A DNA stretch of 64,000 nt, taken from NCBI GenBank assembly GCA_000499405.2, contig HG738137.1, positions 24,866,317 through 24,930,316 of the forward strand. The letters run 5' to 3'. Under the pieces are notes generated by a model. The model ran no database searches. It had not been told where the DNA came from and saw only the letters and a list, made by a program, of their open reading frames with translations. Positions 60,781-64,000 of the stretch are shown here, one piece after another; the first letter of the stretch is position 1; each line of letters opens with the position of its first letter. This stretch comes from Onchocerca volvulus. Lineage: Eukaryota; Nematoda; Chromadorea; Rhabditida; Onchocercidae. The position numbers and the translations under genes were made by a program.

Positions 60781-61565
60781 CATCCTTTCAGAATGCTTTT
60801 TATTTCTTTTCACAATTTTTTGATTCGCAAAAGTTTCTTTTTTATTTATTTCAAAAATTCTCTCTGTGTCCCAAGTTATTTCGATAATATCGTTTGTTGG
60901 TTCTTTCTTTTTTTCTTTTTTCTTTTCTTTTTTTTTTTTTTTTAATTTCGAGTAATTCATTTATTATTTTAAAATCAAAAAAAAAATTCCTAATTAATTT
61001 TTCTCTTTTCAAGCATACATTAAGAAAAAGAACAAAAACGAGCAAGTTCATTTTGACGTAAATTCCGGATGTAAATAATTCCAAAAAATAATTCATTAAT
61101 TTTCTATTTTTTTTTTCATTTATCACTTGTTATTAATGATTGTTTGAAATTTTATCCTTAAATCGAAAAACTACGATTAATGCTAGTTAACTATATCATT
61201 AACCTTTCTGCATGGAATGATTATTTATTATCAGTTATCAATTATCATTTAAGATTAATCGCTTAATTTATAAATATGAATATCTTTTTGATAGTTATAT
61301 ATGTTGTAATTGTTGGAATAGGAAAATGTTATCAATGAATATTATCATTTGATAATTTATTCATCCGAAAACGAGTTGTTTTTACCGTGAAAAATCCTAA
61401 CCTTAGTTGAATCAAATTAATATTTAATTCCTGACTTGATAAGGATGATTATCTTTTTTCTTTTTGATAATATCTCATAATTTTTTTAGGGCAGAATAAA
61501 GCTTATCAATAAATATTATCACTTTCTTATAATGTAATACTCGAAATATCAAATAATCCTTTTTT

Positions 61566-61603
<38 letters not shown>

Positions 61604-62740
61604 CATAAATGCCAGGGGAAAGTTTTTTTTTTGCTTTTGGTTTTTTTTTTCTCCTCTATCTCTTTTAAAAGGAACTAAGAGACAGAAGTAAAAAGGAAGG
61701 GAGAAATATAATACACAAATATTTTCAACGAGAGAGAGAGAGAGGGAAACTTTGATATGTCAATATGATTCCTATACTTTTTTTGCTTCCTCATCTAACA
61801 AAGATATATGTGCATTAGGCATTTTGGACTAAAAGGTTAATATTTAATTGATTAACCATTTTTAGTAATTCATTTATTCATTTCTTATATTCATTTCCCA
61901 TTGTGCTTTTATTCAAAGAAAAGAAGGGAAAAAATTATGAGAAATAATGCATTTTTCGTTTCTAATTTAATTTATTCATATATTTTCCCCTATTATTGTA
62001 TAATCATTATTTTGATGTTGATGATGATATTGATAATAAAAATGATTCTATTAATCAGCATAATATGAATCATCTGTTTGATTATTATCAGTGTATTTAT
62101 CATTTATCTTGATTTAATTCGTTATCTACCTAACACTTTTTACATCATTTTTATTACACCTAATTTTGGTTAAAATTATCGATTAATGATTTTATTTTTC
62201 ATAACATCATCATCATCATTATCATCATCATTATTATTGTTATTAGGAATCTTTCCATGAATTATGGTTATTTCATATAAATTTTTTAGAATATTCCTCA
62301 TAATATTATCACTATTATCATTGTCATTATTATGATTGTTATTATTGGTGTTAGGAATATTTCTATTATTTATGATTATTTATTGTAAATTTTGTAGAAA
62401 TGTATTAAGATTTTATTAGTTTAACAGTAATATTAATTATAAAGAACGATAATATTAGTAATAATTGATGATAGCAATAATAATAATAATTGTTATTAAT
62501 GATAATAATAACAAGTAATAAAGGAGAGAGCAATAAAATAGTAATAATTGAATTTTTTGAAATCGTTAAGTAAAAATTTTTTCTTATTTTTTTTCCGAGA
62601 ATATGTACATACGCGACGCGAATTCGTATTTTTTTTTCTTTTTTTCCCTTCCCCCCTCTCTCGTTTTTTTTTTCTCTCTTTCTTTCTTATATTAAGAATT
62701 ATTTAATTGAATTATTATTGTTTTAGGAAAAAAATTGGTA
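60781..62740. other. AT-rich gene-free region
   Basis: T42-type tract near 61570-61600, GA run at 61731-61744, ATC/AAT blocks at 62205-62240, 62305-62345 and 62460-62530. No gene is supported. Confidence 0.6.
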
Positions 62741-62975
62741 ATTTTGCTCAAAGCGAAAAAACATAGGTCCGTCCTCGTCTTGTTCTATCGAAACAGCAGT
62801 ATAACATTCCGGTTTATCGAAGTTTCCGATAGAATTTTACTTGAAATTGGAATTTTCACGTGAAAAAAGAAGGGAAAGTTAAAAAAAAAAAAAAAAAAGA
62901 CGGACGCTTATCACGCTGGAGCTCTGTCCACCATCATCGCAAAAAGCTGCCAATATTGGCAGTGCCCTAGAATTA
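62741..62975 (+). promoter_or_regulatory. Likely 5' region of the forkhead gene
   Basis: Composition shifts from repeat-rich DNA to a less AT-biased stretch. It holds a 14-bp palindrome with a CACGTG E-box (TTTTCACGTGAAAA, 62853-62866) and a 16-bp perfect palindrome CTGCCAATATTGGCAG (62947-62962), plus an A18 run between them. The frame upstream of the ATG is open back to about 62883, and CCCTAG at 62965-62970 could be an acceptor, so the first visible exon may start before 62976 or be trans-spliced there. Confidence 0.45.
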
Positions 62976-63494
62976 ATGGATTTAATTGGTCCAACAGTTC
63001 TAGGCAATAATAATAATAATAATAATACTGATAGTGATAATAATAATAATAATAACGATAGCAACGATAATAATAATAATAATAACAACAACAACAACAA
63101 TAGCAGCAACGATATTCTAAATAATAGTAATATGTCCGATAATCAAAATTCGGAAGATAATAAAAGTATTGGATCAGTGAAATCCGAATCAATACCATCA
63201 ATACCATTATTTGATGAATTAGCTACCGTATCACCATCATCATCAACCGTTGAACAAACCAGTAGTACACCGGAATCACGAAATCGAATTACAACAAGTC
63301 CCGGTATTGATGGTACCAATGGTACTACTCCTACTACTACTACTACAAATATTAATAATAGATCGATCACAATTGATCCATTATCAACAACAATTGAAAA
63401 AGCTGAACGACCAAGTTTAAGCTATAAAGATCTCATCATTGAGGCAATTGAAAGTAGTCCGGAAAAACGATTAAAATTGAATGAAATTTATCAA
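62976..63494 (+). CDS. Forkhead transcription factor, N-terminal exon (partial)
   Basis: The last about 30 residues (LSYKDLIIEAIESSPEKRLK then LNEIYQ) are the start of a forkhead/winged-helix DNA-binding domain: helix 1 with the SYxDLI motif, then KRLxLxEIY leading into helix 2. The exon ends after the Gln codon at 63494 with a good donor (GTATGT), phase 0. The rest of the domain must lie beyond the window, since the intron runs to the end. Ahead of the domain are about 140 residues of low-complexity Asn/Asp/Ser/Thr, including an AAT-encoded poly-Asn run at about residues 11-41, typical of disordered activation regions. AIESS-EKRL resembles FoxO/DAF-16 and also nematode FKH-9-like proteins. 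The missing helix 3 prevents a choice. The start ATG at 62976 is the first in frame, but upstream coding is possible. Confidence 0.8.
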
Positions 63495-63523
63495 GTATGT
63501 TATCATTTATATCATTTTATCCT

Positions 63524-63563
<40 letters not shown>

Positions 63564-64000
63564 AATAAATCGATGAAAAAAAAAAAGAAAAAATTTTTTT
63601 CAGAAAAAAAAAAAAACGAGAAAAAGGCAAACATTTATTTTCTTTTCGAGAATTTTTTCTCAAAAAAAGACATTGAAAGCAAAAATGCATTTCTTTTTTT
63701 TCTTTTTTTCAAAGTAAATTTTAGAAAAAAAAAAAGAAGCAAAAACATTGCAGGAAGATATTTTTTTAAAAATAAAAATGAAACATTATTTTCTTTTGGT
63801 TTTCTTTTTCTTTTTTTTTTTTTCTCAATAGTATTTGCATTTATTTGACTCTTTCATCCATTAAAAATATATTTTAGAAAACAAAAGAAGCAAAATTTAA
63901 GAAACAAATTTTGCAAAGATTTGAAATCATCAATTTATAGTACTTTTTCGTTTTTCTCTTTTTTTTTTCCCTTTTTTTGTTTCAAAATTTTAGTTAAAAA
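63495..64000 (+). other. Start of the forkhead intron
   Basis: Donor GTATGT at 63495, then (TA)n at about 63527-63559 and A/T-rich sequence to the window end. The frame runs open to 63848 only because of lysine/phenylalanine codons from A and T runs. Confidence 0.75.

Noticed and set aside
63495..63848. Forkhead protein continuing to 290 codons
   Set aside because: A GTATGT donor follows LNEIYQ. The remaining frame is Y/I and K/F runs encoded by TA and A/T tracts and breaks the forkhead domain.
1..64000. tRNA, rRNA, CRISPR arrays, bacterial-type operons
   Set aside because: None seen on either strand by eye. The spliced genes show the DNA is eukaryotic, and repeats with regular unique spacers were not found.

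Overview
This is eukaryotic, intron-rich and very AT-rich DNA. It most likely comes from a nematode, plausibly a clade III / spirurid (filaria-like) worm. The reasons are introns of 100-700 bp with acceptors of the form TTTCAG, phase-consistent exons of 50-240 nt, long T/A homopolymers, and protein sequences that align to animal translin and ribonucleotide reductase. The species itself cannot be named from the sequence.

Layout. (1) 1-4300: an intact six-exon translin gene on the + strand at 1268-3673, preceded at about 410-800 by what looks like a decayed, intronless scrap of the same gene. (2) 5270-8600: decayed copies of a Helitron-like repeat in both orientations. (3) 9252-14927: a 16-exon gene for the large (alpha) subunit of class I ribonucleotide reductase (RNR), + strand, 813 codons with no internal stop. 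(4) 14928-62700: a roughly 48 kb stretch with no convincing gene. It is filled with homopolymers, di- and trinucleotide microsatellites, at least ten degenerate tandem repeats (unit about 35-210 bp), purine/pyrimidine strand-biased blocks, a better-preserved Helitron at 19560-20572 and a foldback element at 37884-38118. (5) 62976-63494: the first visible coding exon of a forkhead transcription factor. It ends inside the DNA-binding domain and its later exons lie beyond the window.

The main result is the RNR gene. It looks conserved along its whole length, yet it has lost residues that are otherwise near-invariant and needed for catalysis. The nucleotide-reducing Cys (human C218 / E. coli C225) is Ser. 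The second Tyr of the radical-transfer pair (E. coli Y731) is Phe. The C-terminal CxxC is CxxS. A P in the phosphate-binding PMPT loop region is V. In addition, the acceptor of exon 13 reads TTTCAA instead of TTTCAG. Each of the three redox losses and the splice loss needs one base change. The frame stays open throughout, so the locus is either a recently inactivated copy or a pseudoenzyme kept for another role (for example nucleotide sensing or partner binding).

The translin and RNR genes act in unrelated pathways (small-RNA/tRNA processing with TRAX; dNTP supply). Their shared strand does not by itself indicate an operon, because more than 5 kb of repeats lies between them. The desert upstream of the forkhead exon is the kind of space that holds either a long 5' intron or distal control elements of a developmental regulator.
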